Source: Caulobacter sp. FWC2
Lineage (GTDB): Bacteria; Pseudomonadota; Alphaproteobacteria; Caulobacterales; Caulobacteraceae
Assembly: GCF_002742625.1 (NCBI RefSeq)
Contig: NZ_PEBF01000001.1
Location: 4,216,001-4,280,000, forward strand
Direction of reading: 5' to 3'
Length of the DNA stretch: 64,000 nucleotides
The notes below the pieces were generated by a model. The model was not told the DNA's origin and ran no database searches. It worked only from the letters and a program-made list of their open reading frames with translations. Position numbers and translations under genes: made by a program. Below are positions 35,713-44,875 of the stretch, one piece after another (positions within the stretch are counted from its first letter, which is position 1; each line of letters begins with the position of its first letter).

Positions 35713-36579
35713 ATGACCAGCATAGATCGAGCCGGAACCTTCAAACTCGGCGACCGCGCCGTCCGGCGCCTGGGCTACGGGGCCATGCAGCTGGCCGGCC
35801 CGCACGTGTTCGGCCCGCCCAAGGACCGCGCCGCCGCGGTGGCCGTGCTGCGCGAGGCCGTCGCCCTGGGGGTCAACCACATCGACACCAGCGACTACTA
35901 CGGCCCGTTCGTCACCAACGAGATCATCCGCGAGGCGCTGCATCCCTATGCCGACGACCTGGTGATCGTCACCAAGATCGGCGCGCGGCGGGGCGACGAC
36001 GCTTCGTGGCTGCCCGCGACCTCGCCCGCCGAGCTGCGGTCGGCGGTGCACGACAACCTGCGCCGCCTGGGCCTGGAGGCGCTGGACGTGGTCAACTTCC
36101 GCGCCATGTTCGGCATGATGGCCCCGGCCGAGGGCTCGATCGCCGAGCATGTGGGCGTGCTGGCCGACCTGAAGCGCGAGGGCCTGGTGCGCCACATCGG
36201 CGTCAGCAGCGTCACAAGCGCCCAGATCGCCGAGGCGCGGAGCATCACCGACATCGTCTGCGTCCAGAACATGTACAATCTGGCGCACCGCGAGGACGAC
36301 GCGATGGTCGACGACCTGGCCAAGGCCGGGATCGCCTATACGCCGTTCTTCCCGCTGGGCGGCTTCTCGCCTCTGCAATCCTCGGCCCTGTCGGCCGTGG
36401 CCGAGCGGCTGGGCGCGACGCCGATGCAGGTCGCCCTGGCCTGGCTGCTGCGCCGCTCGCCCAACATCCTGCTGATCCCGGGGACGTCCTCGGTCGCTCA
36501 CCTGCGCGAGAACCTGGCGGCGGCGGCGCTGGAGCTGTCGGACGAGGTGATGGCGGAGCTGGAGGGTGTGGCGGGCTAA
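35713..36579 (+). CDS. Aldo/keto reductase
   Basis: A 288-residue oxidoreductase. The catalytic Asp and Tyr lie in NHIDTSDYYGP and the Lys in LVIVTKIGARR; the NADPH site near the C-terminus includes LLIPGTSSVAHLREN. Start at 35713 gives the normal N-terminus (MTSIDRAGTFKLGDRAVRRLGYGAMQL). It reduces aldehydes or ketones with NADPH in the cytosol; the substrate is unknown. It is divergent from a TetR regulator that probably controls it. Confidence 0.92.
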   Translation: MTSIDRAGTFKLGDRAVRRLGYGAMQLAGPHVFGPPKDRAAAVAVLREAVALGVNHIDTSDYYGPFVTNEIIREALHPYADDLVIVTKIGARRGDDASWLPATSPAELRSAVHDNLRRLGLEALDVVNFRAMFGMMAPAEGSIAEHVGVLADLKREGLVRHIGVSSVTSAQIAEARSITDIVCVQNMYNLAHREDDAMVDDLAKAGIAYTPFFPLGGFSPLQSSALSAVAERLGATPMQVALAWLLRRSPNILLIPGTSSVAHLRENLAAAALELSDEVMAELEGVAG

Positions 36580-36587
36580 AAATACCA

Positions 36588-36689
36588 CTCATTCCCGCGA
36601 AAGCGGGGACCCAAGCCGAGTCAGCGGATTTGATTCCGGCCCTGGCTCACCCTAAACGCCGCTTGGGTCCCCGCTTTCGCGGGGATGAG
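36588..36689. repeat. Family C palindromic repeat
   Basis: The outer arm CATTCCCGCGAAAGCGGGGA with ACCCAAGC is matched by GCTTGGGTCCCC and GCTTTCGCGGGGATGAG at the other end, each arm also folding on itself. It lies between the aldo/keto reductase and the glycosidase and runs into the region of the glycosidase start. Confidence 0.8.
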
Positions 36690-36695
36690 CGGAAT

Positions 36696-38831
36696 ATGGA
36701 CAGGCCTTGCCTTCGCCCAAATGGTGGCGCTGAAACCTCCACCGTGATCGTCCTCCCCGTCCCCATCCCCGACCCGATCGTCGTCGACCTCTCGGCCGGC
36801 AAGCCGTTGAACGTCTTCCGGCCGGATGAGGCGTTCGGCGGCGGGCTGGACGGGATGGGCCGGGACGAGGTGGCGGCGACCTATACGCCGCGCAACATCA
36901 AGGCCATGCGCCAAGCGGGCCTGCGCAAAATCACCTATCGCCTACGAACCGAGCTGGGCAACCAGGTCTGGCACTGGAACCCTGACGGGCGGTGGAGCGA
37001 TCCGGCCCACGCCCAGGGCTACTGGACGTCCAGTGACAAACCCGGCGCGCCGATCCGGCTGTCGCACGGCTATGACCTGCCCCGGCGCGGCATGACCAAC
37101 GACAACGCCAACAACGCCGGCTATTCGCGGCTGGACGACGGCGACGCCAGCACGTTCTGGAAGTCCAACCCCTATCTCGACACCCGCTACACCCACGCCC
37201 CGGCGCGGCCGCAGTGGCTGGCGGCGGAGCTGGGCGAGACCAAGGCGATCGACGCCGCCCGCCTGACCTGGGCCACGCCCTACGCGGTCGACTACAAGGT
37301 GCAATACTGGACCGGTCACGACGACTGGGACCCAGACGGCCGCTGGGTGACCTTCCCGCACGGCGACGTCACCGGAGCGACCGGCGGCGTCGCGACGCTG
37401 AAGCTGGCCGACGCGCCGATTTCCACCGTGATGGTGCGGGTGCTGATGAGCCGGTCGTCTGGGACCGCGCCGAAGGGCTCGACCGACGTCCGCGACGGCC
37501 TGGGCTATGCGCTCGCCGAGGTCGGGTTCGGGACGCTGGACGCGAACGGCTTCCACGACGAGATCCGCAAGGGTCGTTCGCGCACGACCCAGAGCGTCAT
37601 GCACGTCTCCTCGACCGATCCCTGGCACCGGGCCGTCGACAGAGATCCCGAGCTGGAACAGCCCGGCCTGGATCTGGTCTATCGCAGCGGCCTGACCAGC
37701 GGCCTGCCGATGATGGTCCCGGTCGGGGCGCTGTTCGATACGCCCGACAATGTCGCGGCCGAGATCCGCTGGCTGAAGCGGCGCGGCTATCCCGTCGACC
37801 AGGTCGAGATCGGCGAGGAGGCCGACGGCCAGTACAACGCCCCCGAGGACTACGCCGCCCTCTATGAGCAGATGGCCGACGCCGTCCACGCCGTGGATCC
37901 GAAGATCGTCACCGGCGGCCCAAGCCTGCAGAACGCCGTCGCCGACATGTGGGGGCCGGACGCCGGCGAGGACCGCTCGTGGACCCGCCGGCTCATTGAC
38001 GCCCTGGCCGCTCACGATCGCCTGAAGGACCTGGGCTTCGTCTCGTTCGAGCACTATCCGTTCGACGACGTCTGCGGGCCGGTCGAGGACAAGCTGCTGG
38101 ACCACGACGCCCTGCTGGACGCCGACCTGCAACGGCTGCGCGATGACCACGTGCCGGCCGCGACGCCGCTGGTGATCAGCGAGTACGGCTTCTCGGCCTA
38201 TTCGGGACGGGTGATGTCGGAAATGCCGGCGGCGCTGCTGAACGCCGACATCGTCGGGCGCTTCATGGCCAGGGGCGGCAAGCAGGCCTTCCTGTTCGGC
38301 TACACGCCGAACCAGCCGATCAACCAGCACCAGGCCTGCGCCGGCTACGGCAACATGATGACCTGGCAGACGGATGAGAACGGGTCAGCCAAATGGCCCA
38401 GTCCGACTTTCTACGCCGCCCGCCTGCTGACCCAGGCCTGGAGCCAGCCGGGCCACGGCCAGCACGGGGTCTGGCCGGCGGCCTCCAGCGTCCGCGACGC
38501 CAAGGGCCGGGCGCTGGTCAGCGCCTACGCCGTCCATCGCCCCGACGGCGCCTGGGCCCTGATGCTGGTCAACCGCGACGCCAAGGCCGCCCACGCGGCC
38601 GCGATGACGTTCAAGGGCGCGGACGGTCACACGCAAGGCTTCGCCGGCCCGGTCGAGGTCTGGCGCTACGACCGCTCGCGCTACGCCTGGAAGGACGCCG
38701 GCGAGAAGAGCCGGCCGGTCCGCGACCTGCCGCCGCTCAGGCTGCGCCAGGACGGGACGAAGTCGGTGCTTCTGCCGCCCTGGTCGGTGGTCGTCGTGCG
38801 CGGCGTGATCAGCCCGCCAGCGCCTGGCTGA
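36696..38831 (+). CDS. Clan GH-A glycoside hydrolase with a discoidin-like domain
   Basis: A protein of about 711 residues, start uncertain (ATG 36696 after GAGCGGA, or GTG 36744). A galactose-binding/discoidin-like domain occupies about 110-280 (SRLDDGDASTFWKSNPYLD, AELGETKAIDAARLTW). A TIM barrel follows, with the likely acid/base Glu in IGEEADGQY (Glu374 or 375) and the nucleophile Glu496 in VISEYGFSAYSG, about 120 residues apart as in GH39-like enzymes. A C-terminal beta domain ends the protein. No signal peptide is found, odd for a polysaccharide-active enzyme; the true N-terminus may have been lost to the repeat just upstream. The substrate is unknown. Confidence 0.75.
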   Translation: MDRPCLRPNGGAETSTVIVLPVPIPDPIVVDLSAGKPLNVFRPDEAFGGGLDGMGRDEVAATYTPRNIKAMRQAGLRKITYRLRTELGNQVWHWNPDGRWSDPAHAQGYWTSSDKPGAPIRLSHGYDLPRRGMTNDNANNAGYSRLDDGDASTFWKSNPYLDTRYTHAPARPQWLAAELGETKAIDAARLTWATPYAVDYKVQYWTGHDDWDPDGRWVTFPHGDVTGATGGVATLKLADAPISTVMVRVLMSRSSGTAPKGSTDVRDGLGYALAEVGFGTLDANGFHDEIRKGRSRTTQSVMHVSSTDPWHRAVDRDPELEQPGLDLVYRSGLTSGLPMMVPVGALFDTPDNVAAEIRWLKRRGYPVDQVEIGEEADGQYNAPEDYAALYEQMADAVHAVDPKIVTGGPSLQNAVADMWGPDAGEDRSWTRRLIDALAAHDRLKDLGFVSFEHYPFDDVCGPVEDKLLDHDALLDADLQRLRDDHVPAATPLVISEYGFSAYSGRVMSEMPAALLNADIVGRFMARGGKQAFLFGYTPNQPINQHQACAGYGNMMTWQTDENGSAKWPSPTFYAARLLTQAWSQPGHGQHGVWPAASSVRDAKGRALVSAYAVHRPDGAWALMLVNRDAKAAHAAAMTFKGADGHTQGFAGPVEVWRYDRSRYAWKDAGEKSRPVRDLPPLRLRQDGTKSVLLPPWSVVVVRGVISPPAPG

Positions 38832-39006
38832 GCACCTTGCTGGCCTTGGTGAAGACGCTAAGCAGCGGCATGGCCAGCATCTCCTTCATGGTCAGCGCCA
38901 GGATCGCCGCCAGGCCCGCCACCACCGCCAGCTCGATGGCCGCGTTGCCTTCCTCGTCCGCCGCGAACGCGCGGATCGGAGGGTCTTCGCCGATGTTCTG
39001 ATCCAT
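38809..39006 (-). CDS. Second Flp-type pilin-like small protein
   Basis: A 65-residue protein starting at 39006. After 19 polar residues it reads EEGNAAIELAVVAGLAAILALTM, the same layout as PilA's ESGATAIEYGLIAALIAVV (conserved Glu followed by a hydrophobic helix), then a short polar tail. It lacks the Tyr after the Glu. It could be a minor pilin or a pseudopilin processed by CpaA. It is the last gene of the pilus run, 89 bases after cpaH, and its 3' end overlaps that of the glycosidase by 23 bases. Confidence 0.7.
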   Translation of the reverse strand: MDQNIGEDPPIRAFAADEEGNAAIELAVVAGLAAILALTMKEMLAMPLLSVFTKASKVLSQALAG

Positions 39007-39095
39007 CCCACTGTCCCAAACCGATACTGAACGGCCGGGTGCGCGCAAGCCGCGCGCCAATCATGCGTGGGTTGAGCACGCGAGGCTGGGAAGCC

Positions 39096-40088
39096 TCAGT
39101 GCTTGCCGACGATGTCCTGCACCCGCATGACCGCCGGGCCCAGGATCATGACGAACAGCACCGGCAGGAAGAACAGGATCATCGGCACGGTCAGCTGGGC
39201 CGGCAGGGCCGCGGCCTTCTTCTCGGCGGCCGAGAGGCGCAGGTCGCGGTTTTCCTTGGCCATGACCCGCAGGGCCGCGCCCAGGGGCGTGCCGTAGCGC
39301 TCGGCCTGGATCATGGCGGTGGCCACGGACTTGATGCCCGGATGGTTGGTGCGGCGGGCGAAGTTCTCATAGGCCAGGCGGCGGTCGGGCAAGTACGACA
39401 GCTCGGCGGTGAGCAGCGACATTTCCTCGGCCAGCTCCATCGAGCTGGAGCCGACCTCGGCCCCGACCTTCTGGATGGCGGCCTCGATCGACATGCCGCT
39501 TTCCACGCAGATCAGCAGCAGGTCCAGCGAGTCCGGGAAGGCCGCCACGATCGACTCGCGGCGCTTCTGGGCGATGTTGGAGATGTAGACATTGGGCGCG
39601 TAGTAGCCGAGCACCAGGGCGGCCATGCAGGCGCACAGCTTCTGGATCGGCAGGAGGCCGAAGTCGTTGACGACGTTGAGGTACAAACCCACCACGGCGG
39701 CGAAGACGAACGGCGCCACGAAGCGGAAGAAGTAGAAGGTGCTGACCGGGCGCGGGCCTCGGAAGCCGGCCTGGGCCAGGTTTTCGACAACCTTGGGATC
39801 TTCCAGCAGCCGTGACAGCTGCAGCCGCTCGACGACGTTCTTGTAGAGGCCCTCGTCCTGGTGACGCAGGGTGCTGGCGCCGCTGGTCGCTCCGCCGCGC
39901 TGGGCGATGTTCTGGCGCGCGCGACGCCGCAGTTCCTCGCGGCGGTTGGCCACCGACTTCAGGCGGCCCTCGAGGTTGTTGTCGCGCAGCGCCGGCGAGG
40001 CCAGGGTGATGATCGTGGCGAACGTCACCAGGGCGATGAACGCCGTCAGGATGTTGGAGGGATTGGTGAGGGTGGCGACAATGCCCAT
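39096..40088 (-). CDS. cpaH: Tad pilus inner-membrane platform protein CpaH (TadC)
   Basis: A 330-residue type II secretion F domain protein with several membrane segments; the cytosolic part (about 120-270) includes DSLDLLLICVESGMSIEAAIQKVG and AERYGTPLGAAL, typical TadC. The N-terminal 25 residues form a membrane helix. With CpaG it forms the membrane platform moved by the CpaF ATPase. It follows cpaG with a 12-base gap. Confidence 0.93.
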   Translation of the reverse strand: MGIVATLTNPSNILTAFIALVTFATIITLASPALRDNNLEGRLKSVANRREELRRRARQNIAQRGGATSGASTLRHQDEGLYKNVVERLQLSRLLEDPKVVENLAQAGFRGPRPVSTFYFFRFVAPFVFAAVVGLYLNVVNDFGLLPIQKLCACMAALVLGYYAPNVYISNIAQKRRESIVAAFPDSLDLLLICVESGMSIEAAIQKVGAEVGSSSMELAEEMSLLTAELSYLPDRRLAYENFARRTNHPGIKSVATAMIQAERYGTPLGAALRVMAKENRDLRLSAAEKKAAALPAQLTVPMILFFLPVLFVMILGPAVMRVQDIVGKH

Positions 40089-40100
40089 GGCGGCGCGCCC

Positions 40101-41078
40101 CTAAAACTTGAAGTTGATCATCTTGCGCATCACCACGATGCCCAAGGTCATCCACACCGCGCCGGCCAGAAGCATCAGGTGCCCGCGCGGATCGGTGAAC
40201 ATCGGCTTCATGTAGGACGGCGAGGTGACGCTGATCAGGGTGACGACGCCGGGCGGCAGGCACCCGATGATCGAGGCCGAGGCGACCGCTTCGGCCGACA
40301 GCGCCTTGATCTTCTCCTTCATCAGCTTGCGCGCGCGCAGGACGGTGGAGAGGTTGCCCAGCGCCTCGGCCAGGTTGCCGCCGGTCTTGGCCTGGATGCC
40401 CAGCACGATCGCGAAGAAGCGCAGCTCGCTGGTCGGCATGCGCTCGTACATCTTCTCCAGCGCCGCTTCGACCGGCACGCCCATGGCGATGTTCTCGGTC
40501 AGGGTGCGGAACTCGCCGCCCAGGGGCTCGGGGCTCTCCTTGCCGATGATCTTCAGGCAGTCGTGGACCGGCAGGCCCGACTTGATGCCGCGCACGATGA
40601 TGTCGATGGCGTCCGAGAAGGCCTCGGTGAACTTCTTGGTGCGGCTCTTGGCCAGGAAGCCCAGGACCCAACGCGGCAGGCCCAGGCCGGCGGCGAAACC
40701 GCCCCCCAGCGCGATCAGCGGATTCTGGCTCAGCACCAGCAGCACCAGGGCGACGATCAAGGCCAGCGCGCCGCTGACGATCCAGAACATCTTGACGTTC
40801 TCGCCCAGGCCGGCGGCCAGCATCCGCGCGCTGATGCTCAGCGTGGCCTTCTTCTGCTTGCGCTCCTGCTCCTTGAGCGCCTTGAGGATGTTCTGTCGGC
40901 GGGCGTCGGGGGTGTTGGCGGCGGCCTTGGCGCGCACGGCGACCTGGCGCTCGCCGCCCCCGGCGATCATCTGGGCGCGCTTGGCGGCCTTGGCCTGGCC
41001 GCTGTCCCCGCCGGCGAAGGCGAAGCCCAGGCCCGCGATGGTGATGAAGCCCAGGATGCCGGCGATCACGAACAGCAT
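40101..41078 (-). CDS. cpaG: Tad pilus inner-membrane platform protein CpaG (TadB)
   Basis: A 325-residue TadB-type protein, the paralogue of CpaH. Its type II secretion F domain contains DAIDIIVRGIKSGLPVHDCLKIIGKE and FAIVLGIQAKTGGNLAEALGNLS. The N-terminal part has a membrane segment and a positively charged region (KAAKRAQMIAGGG). It starts three bases after the cpaF stop, so it is co-translated with cpaF. Confidence 0.93.
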   Translation of the reverse strand: MLFVIAGILGFITIAGLGFAFAGGDSGQAKAAKRAQMIAGGGERQVAVRAKAAANTPDARRQNILKALKEQERKQKKATLSISARMLAAGLGENVKMFWIVSGALALIVALVLLVLSQNPLIALGGGFAAGLGLPRWVLGFLAKSRTKKFTEAFSDAIDIIVRGIKSGLPVHDCLKIIGKESPEPLGGEFRTLTENIAMGVPVEAALEKMYERMPTSELRFFAIVLGIQAKTGGNLAEALGNLSTVLRARKLMKEKIKALSAEAVASASIIGCLPPGVVTLISVTSPSYMKPMFTDPRGHLMLLAGAVWMTLGIVVMRKMINFKF

Positions 41079-41081
41079 CGT

Positions 41082-42602
41082 CTACTCCGCCGCGTCGAGG
41101 GCTTCGGCCAGCTCGCGCTCCAGGCCGTAATAGCGGGCGCGGTCCCAGAAGCGCGGGCGGGCGATACCGGTCGAGCGGTGCTTGCCCACGACCTTGCCGT
41201 GCTCGTCCTCGCCGGTGATCTCGTAGACGAACAGGTCCTGGGTGACGATCACGTCGCCTTCCAGGCCGACCACCTCGGTGATGTGGGTGATGCGGCGACT
41301 ACCATCGCGCAAGCGCGCCGCCTGGACGATGACGTCGACCGAGCCGACGATCATCTCCTTGATGGTCTTCGAGGGCAGGCCGTAGCCGCCCATGGTGATC
41401 ATGCTTTCGATACGGCTGATGGCTTCGCGCGGGCTGTTGGCGTGCAGCGTGCCCATCGAGCCGTCGTGGCCGGTGTTCATGGCCTGAAGCAGGTCGAACG
41501 CCTCCGGGCCGCGGACTTCGCCGACGATGATGCGTTCGGGACGCATCCGCAGGCAGTTCTTGACCAGGTCCCGCATGGTCACCGAGCCGGAGCCTTCCAG
41601 GTTCGGCGGACGGGTTTCCAGGCGCACCACGTGCGGCTGCTGCAGCTGCAGTTCGGCGGCGTCCTCGCAGGTCACGACCCGTTCGGTGGGGTCGATGAAG
41701 GCGGTCATGGTGTTGAGCAGGGTGGTCTTGCCCGAACCCGTACCGCCCGAGATGACGATGTTGCAGCGACAGGCGCCGATGACGCCCAGAACCCGCGCCC
41801 CTTCCGGGCTGATGGAGGCGTACTCCACCAGGTTCTTCATGGTCAGCTTGTCCTTCTTGAACTTCCGGATGGTCAGGGTCGGACCATCTAGAGCCAAGGG
41901 GGGCGCGATGACGTTGACGCGGCTGCCGTCGGGCAGACGGGCGTCGCAGATCGGCGAGCTTTCGTCGACGCGGCGGCCGACCTGGCTGACGATCCGCTGG
42001 CAGATGTTCATCAACTGCATGTTGTCGCGGAAGCGGACATTGGTCAGCTGGACCTTGCCGCCCACTTCGATGAACACGCGGTGGGCGCCGTTGACCATGA
42101 TGTCGGCGATGTCGTCGCGGGCCAGCAGGGGCTCCAGCGGACCGTAGCCGAGGACGTCGTTGATGATGTCCTGGACCAGCGTCTCCTGCTCGGCCACCGA
42201 CATCGAGACGTTCTTGATCGCCACCAGCTCGGCGACGATGTCGCGGATCTCCTCGGCGGCCTGCTTCTGGTCGAGCTGGGCCAGCTGGCTCAGGTCGATG
42301 GTGTTCAGCAGAGCGTTGAAGATAACGGTCTTGGTGGCGTGGTAGTAGTCGCTCTGCTCACGGACGATGTTGGTCGTCTGGGCGGCGGCGACCCCTTGCG
42401 CGGCGCGCAGCTGGTCCAGGCCTGGCGTCGCCTTGGGGGCGGGGCCGGCTTTGGCGGGGCTGACGACCTTGGGCGGAGGCGCGGTCGGAGCGGCGGCGGG
42501 CTCGACCCGCTGCGGACGCGTGGCGATGGCCGCGCCGCCTGTCGGAGCGGGGGGCGGTGCCTTCTGTTCGGCGGGGGATGACCGATCACGCTTGCCGAAC
42601 AT
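41082..42602 (-). CDS. cpaF: Tad pilus assembly/retraction ATPase CpaF (TadA)
   Basis: A 506-residue secretion ATPase. The first 95 residues are Pro/Ala-rich and disordered; the N-domain follows and the ATPase core contains the Walker A ISGGTGSGKTTLL, an Asp box and RPERIIVGEVRGPEAFDLLQAMNTGHDGSMGTLHANSP-type Walker B and His box (written here in parts: RIIVGEVRG, GHDGSMGTLHAN). It powers Flp pilus extension, and retraction in the Caulobacter Tad system. The start directly abuts the cpaE stop. Confidence 0.95.
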   Translation of the reverse strand: MFGKRDRSSPAEQKAPPPAPTGGAAIATRPQRVEPAAAPTAPPPKVVSPAKAGPAPKATPGLDQLRAAQGVAAAQTTNIVREQSDYYHATKTVIFNALLNTIDLSQLAQLDQKQAAEEIRDIVAELVAIKNVSMSVAEQETLVQDIINDVLGYGPLEPLLARDDIADIMVNGAHRVFIEVGGKVQLTNVRFRDNMQLMNICQRIVSQVGRRVDESSPICDARLPDGSRVNVIAPPLALDGPTLTIRKFKKDKLTMKNLVEYASISPEGARVLGVIGACRCNIVISGGTGSGKTTLLNTMTAFIDPTERVVTCEDAAELQLQQPHVVRLETRPPNLEGSGSVTMRDLVKNCLRMRPERIIVGEVRGPEAFDLLQAMNTGHDGSMGTLHANSPREAISRIESMITMGGYGLPSKTIKEMIVGSVDVIVQAARLRDGSRRITHITEVVGLEGDVIVTQDLFVYEITGEDEHGKVVGKHRSTGIARPRFWDRARYYGLERELAEALDAAE

Positions 42603-44186
42603 CTACTTCTTCTTGAACAGGCCCGAGAGCATGGAAGACTTCTGCGAGGGCGGCGGCTCGCGGCGGCTGATCAGGCGGGCCAGGTGCTCCAGGCCCTCGG
42701 CGGCCTTCGACTTGGGCGCCACCTCGGCCAGCATCTGGCCGTTGTTGGCCGCTTGGCCGTAGGGCTTGGGATCGAACGGCAGCACCAGCGAGGGCTGGAT
42801 GCCCAGGGCCTCGCCGAAGTCCTTCACGGGGATCTCGGGACGACCGGGCACGCCGACCTGGTTCAGAACCAGGCGCGGCGGCGCGTCGTTGGGACGCGAG
42901 CCCCTGACCAGGTCGATGATGTTCTTGGCGTTGCGCAGGGACGCCAGGTCCGGCGTCGCCACCACGACCAGATCGTCCGAACCGACCAGCACCCGGCGCG
43001 TGGCGGCGTTCCAGGTGTGCGGGATATCCAGCACCACGAAGGGCGCGGCGCCGCGAATCTTCTGGGTCGCCTCCTCATAGGCGTCGGCGCCGATGTCGTA
43101 GTCGTCGTCCAGCGTGGCCGGGGCGGCAAACAGGCTCAGGCGATCGCCGCAGCGGACCATCATGCGGTCCATCAGCACCGGGTCCAGGCGATCGGGCTGG
43201 GTCAGGGCGTCCAGGACGCCTTGCAGCGGATCCTGGTTGAAGTCGAGGCCGGCGGTGCCGAAGGCCAGGTCCAGGTCGACCAGCACCGTGGCCGTCTGCA
43301 TCTTCTCGGCCATGGCCCAGGCGAAGTTGTGCGAGAGCGTCGAGGCGCCCACGCCGCCCTTGGCGCCGACGAAGGCGATCTGGCGGCCGATGAACGGCGC
43401 AGATGGATCGGCGTAGAGGCCGCCGACGGCGCGGATCATCTGCAGCGGCGAGAGCGGCTGGGTCAGGTACTCGCTGACCCCGCGGCGCATCAGCTCGCGA
43501 TAGAGGGCGATGTCGTTGGTCTGGCCCAGCACGACCACCTTGGTGCCCGGGTCGCAGACCTGGGCCAGGCTGTCGAGCAGGTGCAGCAGGCGCTGGGCGC
43601 CGTCGATCGCCTCGACCATGACCAGCGAGGGGGTCGGCTGGTTCTGGTAGTAGTCGACGGCCGCTTCCAGCCCGCCGTCGCGGACGATGGTCGAGGTCCG
43701 GGCCATCCGACGGTCGGCGGCGGCGTGCTCGACCATGGCCGCCGTTTCCGGCCGGGCGCAGAAGGCGTGGATGGTGATCCGCGGAATCGTCGCGTCACCC
43801 AGGCCGCCGTCCGAGATCGGCTCGTGATAGACCGGCGCGGCCGGCGGCGCGATCTCGGCGATGCCGAGGTCGTCGTCTTCAAAGGCGGCGACGGCCGGTT
43901 GCGGCGCGCGCGGCGGCGCGGACGGGCGCGGCTGTTGCTGAGGCGGCGGGGCGGCGCGTTGCGCTTGCGGCTGGGCCTGCGGGGTCGGACGCGTGGCCTG
44001 GGGCGCACGCGGCTGCGCGGGCTCGGGGCGGGCCGGCGGGAAGTCGGCGAACGGGTCGTCGAAACCACCCACCGTCGGGTTCAGCGACGGCGGCGCGGAC
44101 GCGCGCCAGGGATCGGACGCCCCGGTGGTGAACTCGTCCGCGGCGTCAAAGCCCAGGTCGAAGGGATCGTTGTCGGACGGCCGCAT
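42603..44186 (-). CDS. cpaE: Tad pilus polar localisation ATPase CpaE (TadZ)
   Basis: A 527-residue protein. The N-terminal 170 residues are Pro/Gln/Ala-rich and probably disordered, then a receiver-like domain (about 180-300), then a MinD/ParA ATPase with the deviant Walker A FVGAKGGVGASTLSHN near residue 285. CpaE places the pilus secretin and platform at the pole in Caulobacter. Start at 44186 overlaps the cpaD stop by one base; the longer upstream frame lies inside cpaD. Confidence 0.93.
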   Translation of the reverse strand: MRPSDNDPFDLGFDAADEFTTGASDPWRASAPPSLNPTVGGFDDPFADFPPARPEPAQPRAPQATRPTPQAQPQAQRAAPPPQQQPRPSAPPRAPQPAVAAFEDDDLGIAEIAPPAAPVYHEPISDGGLGDATIPRITIHAFCARPETAAMVEHAAADRRMARTSTIVRDGGLEAAVDYYQNQPTPSLVMVEAIDGAQRLLHLLDSLAQVCDPGTKVVVLGQTNDIALYRELMRRGVSEYLTQPLSPLQMIRAVGGLYADPSAPFIGRQIAFVGAKGGVGASTLSHNFAWAMAEKMQTATVLVDLDLAFGTAGLDFNQDPLQGVLDALTQPDRLDPVLMDRMMVRCGDRLSLFAAPATLDDDYDIGADAYEEATQKIRGAAPFVVLDIPHTWNAATRRVLVGSDDLVVVATPDLASLRNAKNIIDLVRGSRPNDAPPRLVLNQVGVPGRPEIPVKDFGEALGIQPSLVLPFDPKPYGQAANNGQMLAEVAPKSKAAEGLEHLARLISRREPPPSQKSSMLSGLFKKK

Positions 44187-44866
44187 TACGGGATCGCCTT
44201 CGAGATCGAGCCGCTGGCCTGCTCGTCCTTCTTGGAGCTCGTCACATCGCCCTTGCGATAGAGCCCGAGCACGGTCTCGCGACGGCCGTTGTCGATCGGC
44301 GTGGTGTCGCGCGGGCGGATCAGGTCCTCGGGATTGGCGACCTGGGCGGCCAGGTTGGCGGCCAGGGCGCAACCGAAGTTGTCATACGGCTGGTTGTTGC
44401 GGGTGGCGGCCAGGTTTTCCCAATGCTGGCCGCACTTCAGCTTCTCGGCCTCGTAGCGCAGGAAGCCGACGCGGATGGTGTCGTCGTCGGGACCGGTCGG
44501 GTTGAAACCGACGACCCGCACGCGCGAGCCCGGCGCGCCGAGGGTGACCAGGCGGTCGCGGATCTGGGTCGCCATGGCGCCGGCGGTGTTGGGCGAGGTC
44601 ACCACCAGCTCGCGCGCCTCGGCCTGCAGCCAGCGGCCCATCAGGGCTTCCAGCGCGGCGGACTGATTGGACGACAGGCCCGTGGCGTGGGGAGCCAGCA
44701 CGATCTCGTCCGGCGCGGAGGTGACCTTGATGCGGTCCATCCACTGCTGGGTATCTGTGGCGGCGGTCTTCGACGGGCCCTGGTCGGGCGGCGTCGAGGC
44801 GCAGGCGGCCAGGCCGGACAGGGCCAGGACCATCAGGACGGATTTGACGGAGAGGTTAAGCGTCAT
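44186..44866 (-). CDS. cpaD: Tad pilus lipoprotein CpaD
   Basis: A 226-residue lipoprotein. The signal peptide ends in the lipobox LSGLAACAS, giving a lipidated Cys at position 22. The mature part contains SSNQSAALEALMGRW and CGQHWENLAATRNNQPYDNFGCALAANLAAQVANPEDL, with the CpaD family phrase around NFGCA. It is thought to pilot or stabilise the secretin. Nine bases separate it from the cpaC stop. Confidence 0.92.
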   Translation of the reverse strand: MTLNLSVKSVLMVLALSGLAACASTPPDQGPSKTAATDTQQWMDRIKVTSAPDEIVLAPHATGLSSNQSAALEALMGRWLQAEARELVVTSPNTAGAMATQIRDRLVTLGAPGSRVRVVGFNPTGPDDDTIRVGFLRYEAEKLKCGQHWENLAATRNNQPYDNFGCALAANLAAQVANPEDLIRPRDTTPIDNGRRETVLGLYRKGDVTSSKKDEQASGSISKAIP

Positions 44867-44875
44867 GGCTGCGTC

